The position numbers and the translations under genes are program-made. DNA of 64,000 nt, taken from the NCBI RefSeq assembly GCF_043290135.1, contig NC_134707.1:143035319-143099318 (forward strand), written 5' to 3'. This document shows positions 42,339-55,770 of the stretch, in pieces. Numbering within the stretch: the stretch's first letter is position 1; the number at the start of each line of letters is the position of its first letter. The DNA is from Rhipicephalus microplus. Taxonomy: Eukaryota > Arthropoda > Arachnida > Ixodida > Ixodidae. The notes under the pieces are model-generated. The model was not told the origin of the DNA. It was given only the letters and a program-made list of their open reading frames with translations, and made no database searches.

Positions 42339-44024
42339 GCAACTAGAAACTCCACAACTTGAAACTCCGCCACTAGAATCTCCACAACTAGAAAACTCCG
42401 CAACTAGAAACTCTGCAACTAGAAACTCCACACCAAAAACTCCACAGCTAGAAACTCCACAACTTGAAACACCACAACACGATACTCCACAACTACAAAT
42501 TCCACAACCAGATACTCCACAACTTGAAACTCCACAACTAGAAACTCCGCAACTAGAAACTCCGCAACTAGAAACTCCACAGCTAGAAACTCCACAACTT
42601 GAGACTTCGCAACTAGAAACTCGGACACTAGAATCTCCACAACTAGAAGCTCTTCAACTAGAAACTCCGCAGCTACAAACTCCGCATAAAGAAACTCCAC
42701 AGCTACAAACTCCACAACTTGAGACTTCGCAAATAGAAACTCGTCAACTAGAAACTCAACAACTAGAAACTTCTATCTAGACACTCCGCAACTAGGAACT
42801 CTACAACTTCAAAATCCACAGCTAGAAACTCCACAATTTGAGACTTCGCGACTAGAAACTCAGCCACTAGAAACTCAACAACTAGAAACTCCACCACTAG
42901 AAACTCCACAACTAGGAACTCTACAACTTCGAAATCCACAACTAAAAACTCCTCAACTTGAAACTCCACAACAAGATACTCCACAACTACCAACTCCACA
43001 ACTAGAAACTCCACAACCTGAAACTCCGCAACCAGAAACTCCACAGCTAGAAACTCCACAACTTGAGACTTCGCGACTAGGAACTCAGCAACTAGAAACT
43101 CAACAACTAGAAACTCCACCACTAGAAACTCCACAACTAGGAACTCTACAATTTCAAAATCCACAACTAAAAACTGCTCAACTTGAAACTCCACAACTAG
43201 ATACTCCACAACTATAAACTTCACAACTAGAAACTCCACAACCTGAAACTCCGCAACTCGAAACTCCACAGCTAGAAACTCCACAACTTGAGACTTCGCG
43301 ACTAGGAACTCAGCAACTAGAAACTCAACAACTAGAAACTCCACCACTAGAAACTCCACAACTAGGAACTCTACAATTTCAAAATCCACAACTAAAAACT
43401 GCTCAACTTGAAACTCCACAACTAGATACTCCACAACTATAAACTTCACAACTAGAAACTCCACAACCTGAAACTGCGCAACCAGAAACTCCGCAACTAA
43501 AACTCCACAACTAGAAACTCCACAAGTAGAAACTCCACAACTAGAAACTCCGCAACTAGAAACTCTGCAACTAGATACTCCGCAACTAGAAACTCCACAG
43601 CTAGAAACTGCACAACTTGAAACACCACAACTAGATACTCCACAACTACAAATTCCACAACAGAAACTCCACAACTGGAAACTCCGCAACTAGAAACTCC
43701 GCAACTAGAAACTTTACAGCCATAAACTCCTACACTTGAGACTTCGCGAATAGAAACTCGTCAACTTGAAACTCAACCACTAGAAACTCCACAGCTAGAA
43801 ACTCCACAACTAGACACTCAACAACTAGAAACTCCACACCTATAAATTCCACAACTTGAAACTCCACAACTGAAACTCCACAACTAGAAACTCCACAACT
43901 AGAAACTCTTCAACTCGAAACTCTCCAACTATAAACTCCACAACTAGAAACTCTGCAACTAGAAATTCTGCAACTAGAAACTCCGCAACTAGCAACTCAA
44001 CAACTATAGACTGCACAACTAGAG
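42339..44024 (+). repeat. Array segment between two tandem duplications, no gene
   Basis: This is continuous satellite. It starts with the monomer order that also follows 25,228, passes a CTTCTATCTAGACAC variant near 42,770, and contains a local repeat of about 240 bp: the block with TTCGCGACTAGGAACTC and ACAATTTCAAAATCC occurs near 43,070-43,230 and again near 43,290-43,470. It then enters the 720-bp cassettes. Confidence 0.8.
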
Positions 44025-44960
44025 ACTCCGCAACTAGAAACTCCACAGCTAGTAACTCCGACACTCGAAACTCCACAACTTGAAAATCCGCCACTAGAAT
44101 CTCCACAACTAGAAAACTCCGCAACTAGAAACTCTGCCACTAGAAACTCCACAACTAGAAACTCCACAGCTAGAAACTCCATAACTTGAAACACCACAAC
44201 TAGATACTCCACAACTACAAGTTCCACAACTAGAAACTCCACAAGTAGAAACTCCACAACTAGAAACTCCGCAACTAGAAACTCTGCAACTAGATACTCC
44301 GCAACTAGAAACTCCACAGCTAGAAACTCCACAACTTGAAACACCACAACTAGATACTCCACAACTACAAATTCCACAACGAGAAACTCCACAACTGGAA
44401 ACTCCGCAACTAGAAACTCCGCAACTAGAAACTTTACAGCTAGAAACTGCTACACTTGAGACTTCGCGAATAGAAACTCGTCAACTGGAAACTCAACCAC
44501 TAGAAACTCCACAGCTAGAAACTCCACAACTAGACACTCAACAACTAGAAACTCCACACCTATAAATTCCACAACTTGAAACTCCACAACTGAAACTCCA
44601 CAACTAGAAACTCCACAACTAGAAACTCTGCAACTCGAAACTCTCCAACTATAAACTCCACAACTAGAAACTCTGCAACTAGAAACTCCGCAACTAGAAA
44701 CTCCGCAACTAGCAACTCAACAACTATAGACTGCACAACTAGAGACTCCGCAACTAGAAACTCCACAGCTAGTAACTCCGCAACTAGAAACTCCACAACT
44801 TGAAAATCCGCCACTAGAATCTCCACAACTAGAAAACTCCGCAACTAGAAACTCTGCCACTAGATACTCCACAACTAGAAACTCCACAGCTAGAAACTCC
44901 ATAACTTGAAACACCACAACTAGATACTCCACAACTACAAGTTCCACAACTGGAAACTCC
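43506..44960 (+). repeat. 720-bp higher-order cassette in tandem (two copies)
   Basis: Positions 43,506-44,225 and 44,226 onward are two copies at exactly 720 bp (48 monomers). Each begins near a CACAAGTAGAAACTCC variant and contains the CAACTAGATACTCCGC, ACACTTGAGACTTCGCG, CACACCTATAAATTCC and CTCCAACTATAAACTCC variants, ending at CTACAAGTTCC. Point differences separate them, such as CATAAACTCC (43,720) against TAGAAACTGC (44,440). The same cassette occurs in pairs near 54,979-56,418, in a disturbed form at 49,107-50,830, and as single relatives near 17.4, 23.9, 28.9, 34.7, 41.0, 58.4 and 62.0 kb. Confidence 0.85.
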
Positions 44961-47900
44961 ACAACTGGAAACTTCGCAACTAGAAACTCTGCAACTAGAA
45001 ACCTTACAGCTAGAAACTCCACAACTTGAAACACCACAACACGATCCTCCACAACTACAAATTCCACAACTAGAAACTCTACAACTAGAAACTCCACAAC
45101 TAGAAACTCTGCAACTAGAAACTCCACAGCTAGAATCTCTGCAACTAGAAACTCCGAAACTAGAAACTCTGCAACGACAAACCCCGAAACTAGACACTCC
45201 ACAGCTAGAAACCCCACAACTATAAACTTCACATTTAGCAACTCAACAACTATAGACTGCACAACTAGAGACTCCGCACCTAGAAACTCCACAGCTAGTA
45301 ACTCCGCAACTAGAAACTTCACAACTTGAAACTTCGCCACTAGAATCTCCACAACTAGAAAACTCCGCAACTAGAAACTCTGACACGAGAAACTCCACAA
45401 CTAGAAACTCAACAACTAGAAACTCCACAGCTAGAAACTCCACAACTTGAAACACCACAACACGATACTCCACAACTACAAATTCCACAACTAGAAACTC
45501 CACAACTAGAAACTCCACAACTAGAAACTCTGCAACTAGAAACTCCACAACTCGAGACTTCACAACAAGAAACTCAGCAACTAGAATCTCCACAACTAAA
45601 AACTCTGCAACTGGAAACTCCGCAACTACAAACTCCGCAACTAGAAACTCCACAGCTAGAAATTCCACAACTTGAGACTTCGCAAATAGAAACTCGTCAA
45701 CTAGAAACTCAACAACTAGAAACTCCACAGCTAGAAACTCCACAACTAGAAACTCCCCAACTAGAAACTCCACAACTAGAAACTGTGCAGCTAGAAACTC
45801 CGCAACTAGAAACTCTGCAAATAGAAATTCCGCAACTAAAAACTCCACAGCTAGAAACCCCTCAACTATAAACTTCACAACTAGAAACTCAACAAATATA
45901 GACTGCACAACTAGAGACTCCACAACTAGAAACTCCGCAGCTAGAATCTCCGCAACTAGAAACTCCACAACTTGAAACTCTGCAAATCGAAACTTTGCAA
46001 CTAGAAAATCCACAACTATAAACTCAAGTAAAAACTCCCCAACTGGAAACTCCGCAACTAGAAACTCCGCAACTAGAAAATCCACAACTACAAACTTCAC
46101 AACTAGAAACTCCCCAACAAGAAACTCCACAACTAGAAACTCCACAACTAGAGACTTTGCATTTAGAAACTCCTCAGATAGAAACTACACAACTAGAAAC
46201 TTCTCGACTAGAGATTCCATGAGTAGAAACTCCACAGCTAGAATTTTAACAACTAGAAACCCAACAATGAGGAACTCTGCAAATAGAAAATCTACAACTA
46301 GAAGCTCGAAAACTAAAAACTCCAACTAGAAACTCCACAACTAGAAACTTCACAACTAGAAACTCCGCAAATAGACACTCCACAACTAGAAACTCGACAA
46401 CTAGAGACTCCACAATTAGGAACTCCAAAATTGAGACTCCACAACTAGAAACTACACAGATTGAATTTCCACAACTGGGAACTTTACAACTGGAAACTTC
46501 GCAACTAGAAACTCTGCAACTAGAAACTTTACAGCTAGAAACTCCACAACTTGAGACTTCGCAAATAGAAACTCGTCAACTGTAAACTCAACCACTAGAA
46601 ACTCCACAGCTGGAAACTCCACAACTTGAAACCCAACATATAGATGCTCGAGAACAACAGACTCCACAACTTGAAACACCAAAACTAGATACTCCACAAC
46701 TACAAATTCCGCAACTAGAAACTCCACAACTAGAAACTTCGCAACTAGAAACTCCCCAACTAGAAACTCCCCAACTAGAATCTCTGCAACTAGAAATTCC
46801 ACAACTAGAAACTTTGCAACTAGAAACTCCGCAACTAGAAACTCCACAGCTAGGAACCCCACAACTATATACTTCACAACTAGCAACTCAACAACTAGAG
46901 ACTGCACAACTAGAGACTCCGCCACTACAAACTCCACAGCTAGTAACTCCGCAACTAGAAACTCCACAACTTGAAACTCCGCCACTAGAATCTCCACAAC
47001 TAGAAAACTCAGCAACTAGAAACTCTGCAACTAGAAACTCCGCAACTAGAAACTCCACAGCTAGAAACTCCACAACTTGAAACACAACAACTAGATACTC
47101 CACAACTAAAAATTCCACAACTAGAAACTCCACAACTAGAAACTCCGCAACTACAAAATCCGCAACTAGAAACTCCGCAACTAGAAACTCCACAGCTAGA
47201 AACTGGGACACTAGAATCTCCACAACTAGAAACTCTGCAACTAGAAACTCCGCAGCTACAAACTCCGCAACTAGAAACTCCACAGCTAGAAACTCCGCAA
47301 CTTGAGACTTCGCAAATAGAAACTCGTCAACTAGAAACTCAACAACTAGAAACTTCCATCTAGACACTCCGCAACTAGGAACTCTACAACTTCAAAATCC
47401 ACAGCTAGAAACTCCACAATTTGAGACTTCGCGACTAGAAACTCAGCAACTAGAAACTCAACAACTAGAAACTCCACCACTAGAAACTCCACAAATAGGA
47501 ACTCTACAACTTCAAAATCCACAACTAAAAACTCCTCAACTTGAAACTCCACAACAAGATACTCCACAACTACAAACTCCACCACTAGAAACTCCACAAC
47601 CTGAATTTCCGCAACACGAAACTCCGCAACTCAAAACTCCACAACTAGAAACTCCACAAGTAGAAACTCCACAACTAGAAACTCCGTAACTAGAAACTCT
47701 GCATCTAGAAACTCCGCAACTAGAAACTCTGCAACTAGAAACTCCGCGACTAGACACTAAGCAACTAGAAACTCCGCGACTAGAAACTCCACAGCTAGAA
47801 ACTCAACAACTAGAAACTCCCCAACTAGAAACTTCACAACTAGAATCTCTGCAACTAGAAACTCCGCAACTAGAATCTCTGCAACTAGAAACTCTGCAAC

Positions 47901-49897
47901 TAGAAACTACACAGCTAGAAACCCCACAACTAGAAACTCCACAACTAGAAACTCCACAACTAGAAACTCTTCAACTAGAAACTCCGCAACTAAAAACTCT
48001 GCAACTAGAAACTCCGCAACTAGAAACTCCACAGCTAGAAACCCCACAACTATAAACTTCACAACTAGAAACTCCCCAACTAGAAACTCCCCAACTAAAA
48101 GCTCCACAACTAGACACTCCACAACTAGAAATTCTGCAACTAGAAACCCGACAGCTAGAAACTCAACAACTACAAACTCCACACCTATAAATTTCTCAAC
48201 TGGAAACGCCACAACTAAAACTCCGCAACTAGAAACTCCACAACTAGAAACTCCACAACTAGAAACTCTGCAGCTAAAAACTCCGCAACTAGAAACTCTG
48301 CAAATAGAAACTCCGCAACTAGAAACTCCACAGCTAGAAACCCCTCAACTATAAACTTCACAACTAGACACGCAACAACTAGAGACTGCACATTTTGAGA
48401 CTCCGCAACTAGAAACTCCGCAGCTAGAATTTCCACAGCTAGAGACTCAACAACTAGAGACTCCTCAACTAAAAGCTCCACAACTAGACACTCCACAACT
48501 AGAAACTCCGCAACTAGAAACTCCACAGCTAGAAACTCCACAACTAGATAATCCACAACTACAAATTCCACAACTAGAAACTCCACAACTGGAAACTCCG
48601 CAACTAGAAACTCTACAACTACAAACTTTACAGTTAGAAACTCCACAACATGAGACTTCGCAAATAGAAACTCGTCAACTGGAAACTCAATCACAAGAAA
48701 CTCCACAGCTAGAAACTCCACAACTAGAAACTCCACAGCTTGAAACCCGACAAATAGATACTCCACAACTACAGACTCCACAACTTGAAACACCACAACT
48801 GGATACTCCACAACTACAAATTCCGCAACTGGAAACACCACAACTGGAAACTCGGCAACTAGAAACTCCACAGCTAGAAACTCCACAACTTGAGACTTCG
48901 CGACTAGGAACTCAGCAACTAGAAACTCAACAACTAGAAACTCCACCACTAGAAACTCCACAACTAGGAACTCTACAATTTCAAAATCCACAACTAAAAA
49001 CTGCTCAACTTGAAACTCCACAACTAGATACTCCACAACTATAAACTTCACAACTAGAAACTCCACAACCTGAAACTGCGCAACCAGAAACTCCGCAACT
49101 AAAACTCCACAACTAGAAACTCCACAAGTAGAAACTCCACAACTAGAAACTCCGCAACTAGAAACTCTGCAACTAGATACTCCGCAACTAGAAACTCCAC
49201 AGCTAGAAACTGCACCACTTGAAACACCACAACTAGATACTCCACAACTACAAATTCCACAACAGAAACTCCACAACTGGAAACTCCGCAACTAGAAACT
49301 CCGCAACTAGAAACTTTACAGCTAGAAACTCCTACACTTGAGACTTCGCGAATAGAAACTCGTCAACTTGAAACTCAACCACTAGAAACTCCACAGCTAG
49401 AAACTCCACAACTAGACACTCAACAACTAGAAACTCCACACCTATAAATTCCACAACTTGAAACTCCACAACTGAAACTCCACAACTAGAAACTCCACAA
49501 CTAGAAACTCTGCAACTCGAAACTCTCCAACTATAAACTCCACAACTAGAAACTCTGCAACTAGAAACTCCGCAACTAGAAACTCCGCAACTAGCAACTC
49601 AACAACTATAGACTGCACAACTAGAGACTCCGCAACTAGAAACTCCACAGCTAGTAACTCCGACACTAGAAACTCCACAACTTGAAAATCCGCCACTAGA
49701 ATCTCCACAACTAGAAAACTCCGCAACTAGAAACTCTGCCACTAGAAACTCCACAACTAGAAACTCCACAGCTAGAAACTCCATAACTTGAAACACCACA
49801 ACTAGATACTCCACAACTACAAGTTCCACAACTAGAAACTCCACAAGTAGAAACTCCACAACTAGAAACTCCGCAACTAGAAACTCTGCAACTAGAT
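44025..49897 (+). repeat. Unit 1 of a 5,873-bp tandem duplication
   Basis: Every variant checked reappears 5,873 bp downstream, and the open frames of the two units translate identically throughout. The left limit is set by a mismatch at 44,024 against 49,897, with about 26 bp of shared sequence at the joint. It includes a 45-46 kb block that resembles 21.7-22.3 kb, a 47-48 kb block that resembles 32.5-33.6 kb, and part of the 720-bp cassette at both ends. Confidence 0.92.
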
Positions 49898-52800
49898 ACT
49901 CCGCAACTAGAAACTCCACAGCTAGTAACTCCGACACTCGAAACTCCACAACTTGAAAATCCGCCACTAGAATCTCCACAACTAGAAAACTCCGCAACTA
50001 GAAACTCTGCCACTAGAAACTCCACAACTAGAAACTCCACAGCTAGAAACTCCATAACTTGAAACACCACAACTAGATACTCCACAACTACAAGTTCCAC
50101 AACTAGAAACTCCACAAGTAGAAACTCCACAACTAGAAACTCCGCAACTAGAAACTCTGCAACTAGATACTCCGCAACTAGAAACTCCACAGCTAGAAAC
50201 TCCACAACTTGAAACACCACAACTAGATACTCCACAACTACAAATTCCACAACGAGAAACTCCACAACTGGAAACTCCGCAACTAGAAACTCCGCAACTA
50301 GAAACTTTACAGCTAGAAACTGCTACACTTGAGACTTCGCGAATAGAAACTCGTCAACTGGAAACTCAACCACTAGAAACTCCACAGCTAGAAACTCCAC
50401 AACTAGACACTCAACAACTAGAAACTCCACACCTATAAATTCCACAACTTGAAACTCCACAACTGAAACTCCACAACTAGAAACTCCACAACTAGAAACT
50501 CTGCAACTCGAAACTCTCCAACTATAAACTCCACAACTAGAAACTCTGCAACTAGAAACTCCGCAACTAGAAACTCCGCAACTAGCAACTCAACAACTAT
50601 AGACTGCACAACTAGAGACTCCGCAACTAGAAACTCCACAGCTAGTAACTCCGCAACTAGAAACTCCACAACTTGAAAATCCGCCACTAGAATCTCCACA
50701 ACTAGAAAACTCCGCAACTAGAAACTCTGCCACTAGATACTCCACAACTAGAAACTCCACAGCTAGAAACTCCATAACTTGAAACACCACAACTAGATAC
50801 TCCACAACTACAAGTTCCACAACTGGAAACTCCACAACTGGAAACTTCGCAACTAGAAACTCTGCAACTAGAAACCTTACAGCTAGAAACTCCACAACTT
50901 GAAACACCACAACACGATCCTCCACAACTACAAATTCCACAACTAGAAACTCTACAACTAGAAACTCCACAACTAGAAACTCTGCAACTAGAAACTCCAC
51001 AGCTAGAATCTCTGCAACTAGAAACTCCGAAACTAGAAACTCTGCAACGACAAACCCCGAAACTAGACACTCCACAGCTAGAAACCCCACAACTATAAAC
51101 TTCACATTTAGCAACTCAACAACTATAGACTGCACAACTAGAGACTCCGCACCTAGAAACTCCACAGCTAGTAACTCCGCAACTAGAAACTTCACAACTT
51201 GAAACTTCGCCACTAGAATCTCCACAACTAGAAAACTCCGCAACTAGAAACTCTGACACGAGAAACTCCACAACTAGAAACTCAACAACTAGAAACTCCA
51301 CAGCTAGAAACTCCACAACTTGAAACACCACAACACGATACTCCACAACTACAAATTCCACAACTAGAAACTCCACAACTAGAAACTCCACAACTAGAAA
51401 CTCTGCAACTAGAAACTCCACAACTCGAGACTTCACAACAAGAAACTCAGCAACTAGAATCTCCACAACTAAAAACTCTGCAACTGGAAACTCCGCAACT
51501 ACAAACTCCGCAACTAGAAACTCCACAGCTAGAAATTCCACAACTTGAGACTTCGCAAATAGAAACTCGTCAACTAGAAACTCAACAACTAGAAACTCCA
51601 CAGCTAGAAACTCCACAACTAGAAACTCCCCAACTAGAAACTCCACAACTAGAAACTGTGCAGCTAGAAACTCCGCAACTAGAAACTCTGCAAATAGAAA
51701 TTCCGCAACTAAAAACTCCACAGCTAGAAACCCCTCAACTATAAACTTCACAACTAGAAACTCAACAAATATAGACTGCACAACTAGAGACTCCACAACT
51801 AGAAACTCCGCAGCTAGAATCTCCGCAACTAGAAACTCCACAACTTGAAACTCTGCAAATCGAAACTTTGCAACTAGAAAATCCACAACTATAAACTCAA
51901 GTAAAAACTCCCCAACTGGAAACTCCGCAACTAGAAACTCCGCAACTAGAAAATCCACAACTACAAACTTCACAACTAGAAACTCCCCAACAAGAAACTC
52001 CACAACTAGAAACTCCACAACTAGAGACTTTGCATTTAGAAACTCCTCAGATAGAAACTACACAACTAGAAACTTCTCGACTAGAGATTCCATGAGTAGA
52101 AACTCCACAGCTAGAATTTTAACAACTAGAAACCCAACAATGAGGAACTCTGCAAATAGAAAATCTACAACTAGAAGCTCGAAAACTAAAAACTCCAACT
52201 AGAAACTCCACAACTAGAAACTTCACAACTAGAAACTCCGCAAATAGACACTCCACAACTAGAAACTCGACAACTAGAGACTCCACAATTAGGAACTCCA
52301 AAATTGAGACTCCACAACTAGAAACTACACAGATTGAATTTCCACAACTGGGAACTTTACAACTGGAAACTTCGCAACTAGAAACTCTGCAACTAGAAAC
52401 TTTACAGCTAGAAACTCCACAACTTGAGACTTCGCAAATAGAAACTCGTCAACTGTAAACTCAACCACTAGAAACTCCACAGCTGGAAACTCCACAACTT
52501 GAAACCCAACATATAGATGCTCGAGAACAACAGACTCCACAACTTGAAACACCAAAACTAGATACTCCACAACTACAAATTCCGCAACTAGAAACTCCAC
52601 AACTAGAAACTTCGCAACTAGAAACTCCCCAACTAGAAACTCCCCAACTAGAATCTCTGCAACTAGAAATTCCACAACTAGAAACTTTGCAACTAGAAAC
52701 TCCGCAACTAGAAACTCCACAGCTAGGAACCCCACAACTATATACTTCACAACTAGCAACTCAACAACTAGAGACTGCACAACTAGAGACTCCGCCACTA

Positions 52801-55770
52801 CAAACTCCACAGCTAGTAACTCCGCAACTAGAAACTCCACAACTTGAAACTCCGCCACTAGAATCTCCACAACTAGAAAACTCAGCAACTAGAAACTCTG
52901 CAACTAGAAACTCCGCAACTAGAAACTCCACAGCTAGAAACTCCACAACTTGAAACACAACAACTAGATACTCCACAACTAAAAATTCCACAACTAGAAA
53001 CTCCACAACTAGAAACTCCGCAACTACAAAATCCGCAACTAGAAACTCCGCAACTAGAAACTCCACAGCTAGAAACTGGGACACTAGAATCTCCACAACT
53101 AGAAACTCTGCAACTAGAAACTCCGCAGCTACAAACTCCGCAACTAGAAACTCCACAGCTAGAAACTCCGCAACTTGAGACTTCGCAAATAGAAACTCGT
53201 CAACTAGAAACTCAACAACTAGAAACTTCCATCTAGACACTCCGCAACTAGGAACTCTACAACTTCAAAATCCACAGCTAGAAACTCCACAATTTGAGAC
53301 TTCGCGACTAGAAACTCAGCAACTAGAAACTCAACAACTAGAAACTCCACCACTAGAAACTCCACAAATAGGAACTCTACAACTTCAAAATCCACAACTA
53401 AAAACTCCTCAACTTGAAACTCCACAACAAGATACTCCACAACTACAAACTCCACCACTAGAAACTCCACAACCTGAATTTCCGCAACACGAAACTCCGC
53501 AACTCAAAACTCCACAACTAGAAACTCCACAAGTAGAAACTCCACAACTAGAAACTCCGTAACTAGAAACTCTGCATCTAGAAACTCCGCAACTAGAAAC
53601 TCTGCAACTAGAAACTCCGCGACTAGACACTAAGCAACTAGAAACTCCGCGACTAGAAACTCCACAGCTAGAAACTCAACAACTAGAAACTCCCCAACTA
53701 GAAACTTCACAACTAGAATCTCTGCAACTAGAAACTCCGCAACTAGAATCTCTGCAACTAGAAACTCTGCAACTAGAAACTACACAGCTAGAAACCCCAC
53801 AACTAGAAACTCCACAACTAGAAACTCCACAACTAGAAACTCTTCAACTAGAAACTCCGCAACTAAAAACTCTGCAACTAGAAACTCCGCAACTAGAAAC
53901 TCCACAGCTAGAAACCCCACAACTATAAACTTCACAACTAGAAACTCCCCAACTAGAAACTCCCCAACTAAAAGCTCCACAACTAGACACTCCACAACTA
54001 GAAATTCTGCAACTAGAAACCCGACAGCTAGAAACTCAACAACTACAAACTCCACACCTATAAATTTCTCAACTGGAAACGCCACAACTAAAACTCCGCA
54101 ACTAGAAACTCCACAACTAGAAACTCCACAACTAGAAACTCTGCAGCTAAAAACTCCGCAACTAGAAACTCTGCAAATAGAAACTCCGCAACTAGAAACT
54201 CCACAGCTAGAAACCCCTCAACTATAAACTTCACAACTAGACACGCAACAACTAGAGACTGCACATTTTGAGACTCCGCAACTAGAAACTCCGCAGCTAG
54301 AATTTCCACAGCTAGAGACTCAACAACTAGAGACTCCTCAACTAAAAGCTCCACAACTAGACACTCCACAACTAGAAACTCCGCAACTAGAAACTCCACA
54401 GCTAGAAACTCCACAACTAGATAATCCACAACTACAAATTCCACAACTAGAAACTCCACAACTGGAAACTCCGCAACTAGAAACTCTACAACTACAAACT
54501 TTACAGTTAGAAACTCCACAACATGAGACTTCGCAAATAGAAACTCGTCAACTGGAAACTCAATCACAAGAAACTCCACAGCTAGAAACTCCACAACTAG
54601 AAACTCCACAGCTTGAAACCCGACAAATAGATACTCCACAACTACAGACTCCACAACTTGAAACACCACAACTGGATACTCCACAACTACAAATTCCGCA
54701 ACTGGAAACACCACAACTGGAAACTCGGCAACTAGAAACTCCACAGCTAGAAACTCCACAACTTGAGACTTCGCGACTAGGAACTCAGCAACTAGAAACT
54801 CAACAACTAGAAACTCCACCACTAGAAACTCCACAACTAGGAACTCTACAATTTCAAAATCCACAACTAAAAACTGCTCAACTTGAAACTCCACAACTAG
54901 ATACTCCACAACTATAAACTTCACAACTAGAAACTCCACAACCTGAAACTGCGCAACCAGAAACTCCGCAACTAAAACTCCACAACTAGAAACTCCACAA
55001 GTAGAAACTCCACAACTAGAAACTCCGCAACTAGAAACTCTGCAACTAGATACTCCGCAACTAGAAACTCCACAGCTAGAAACTGCACCACTTGAAACAC
55101 CACAACTAGATACTCCACAACTACAAATTCCACAACAGAAACTCCACAACTGGAAACTCCGCAACTAGAAACTCCGCAACTAGAAACTTTACAGCTAGAA
55201 ACTCCTACACTTGAGACTTCGCGAATAGAAACTCGTCAACTTGAAACTCAACCACTAGAAACTCCACAGCTAGAAACTCCACAACTAGACACTCAACAAC
55301 TAGAAACTCCACACCTATAAATTCCACAACTTGAAACTCCACAACTGAAACTCCACAACTAGAAACTCCACAACTAGAAACTCTGCAACTCGAAACTCTC
55401 CAACTATAAACTCCACAACTAGAAACTCTGCAACTAGAAACTCCGCAACTAGAAACTCCGCAACTAGCAACTCAACAACTATAGACTGCACAACTAGAGA
55501 CTCCGCAACTAGAAACTCCACAGCTAGTAACTCCGACACTAGAAACTCCACAACTTGAAAATCCGCCACTAGAATCTCCACAACTAGAAAACTCCGCAAC
55601 TAGAAACTCTGCCACTAGAAACTCCACAACTAGAAACTCCACAGCTAGAAACTCCATAACTTGAAACACCACAACTAGATACTCCACAACTACAAGTTCC
55701 ACAACTAGAAACTCCACAAGTAGAAACTCCACAACTAGAAACTCCGCAACTAGAAACTCTGCAACTAGAT
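49898..55770 (+). repeat. Unit 2 of the 5,873-bp tandem duplication
   Basis: This repeats 44,025-49,897 with no difference that I could find, even at rare variants such as ACGATCCTCC (45,042 and 50,915), ATAGATGCTCGAG (46,641 and 52,514) and AATTTTAACAAC (46,241 and 52,114). The unit length equals a 5,602-bp cassette-to-cassette distance plus 271 bp, so the cassette at the joint (49,650-50,200) is 271 bp longer than its relatives. Complete identity suggests a very recent event, or an assembly artefact. Confidence 0.92.

Noticed and set aside
49650..50200. A separate 271-bp tandem duplication
   Set aside because: The 271-bp spacing is fully explained by the joint of the 5,873-bp duplication falling inside a cassette, so it is not an independent event.
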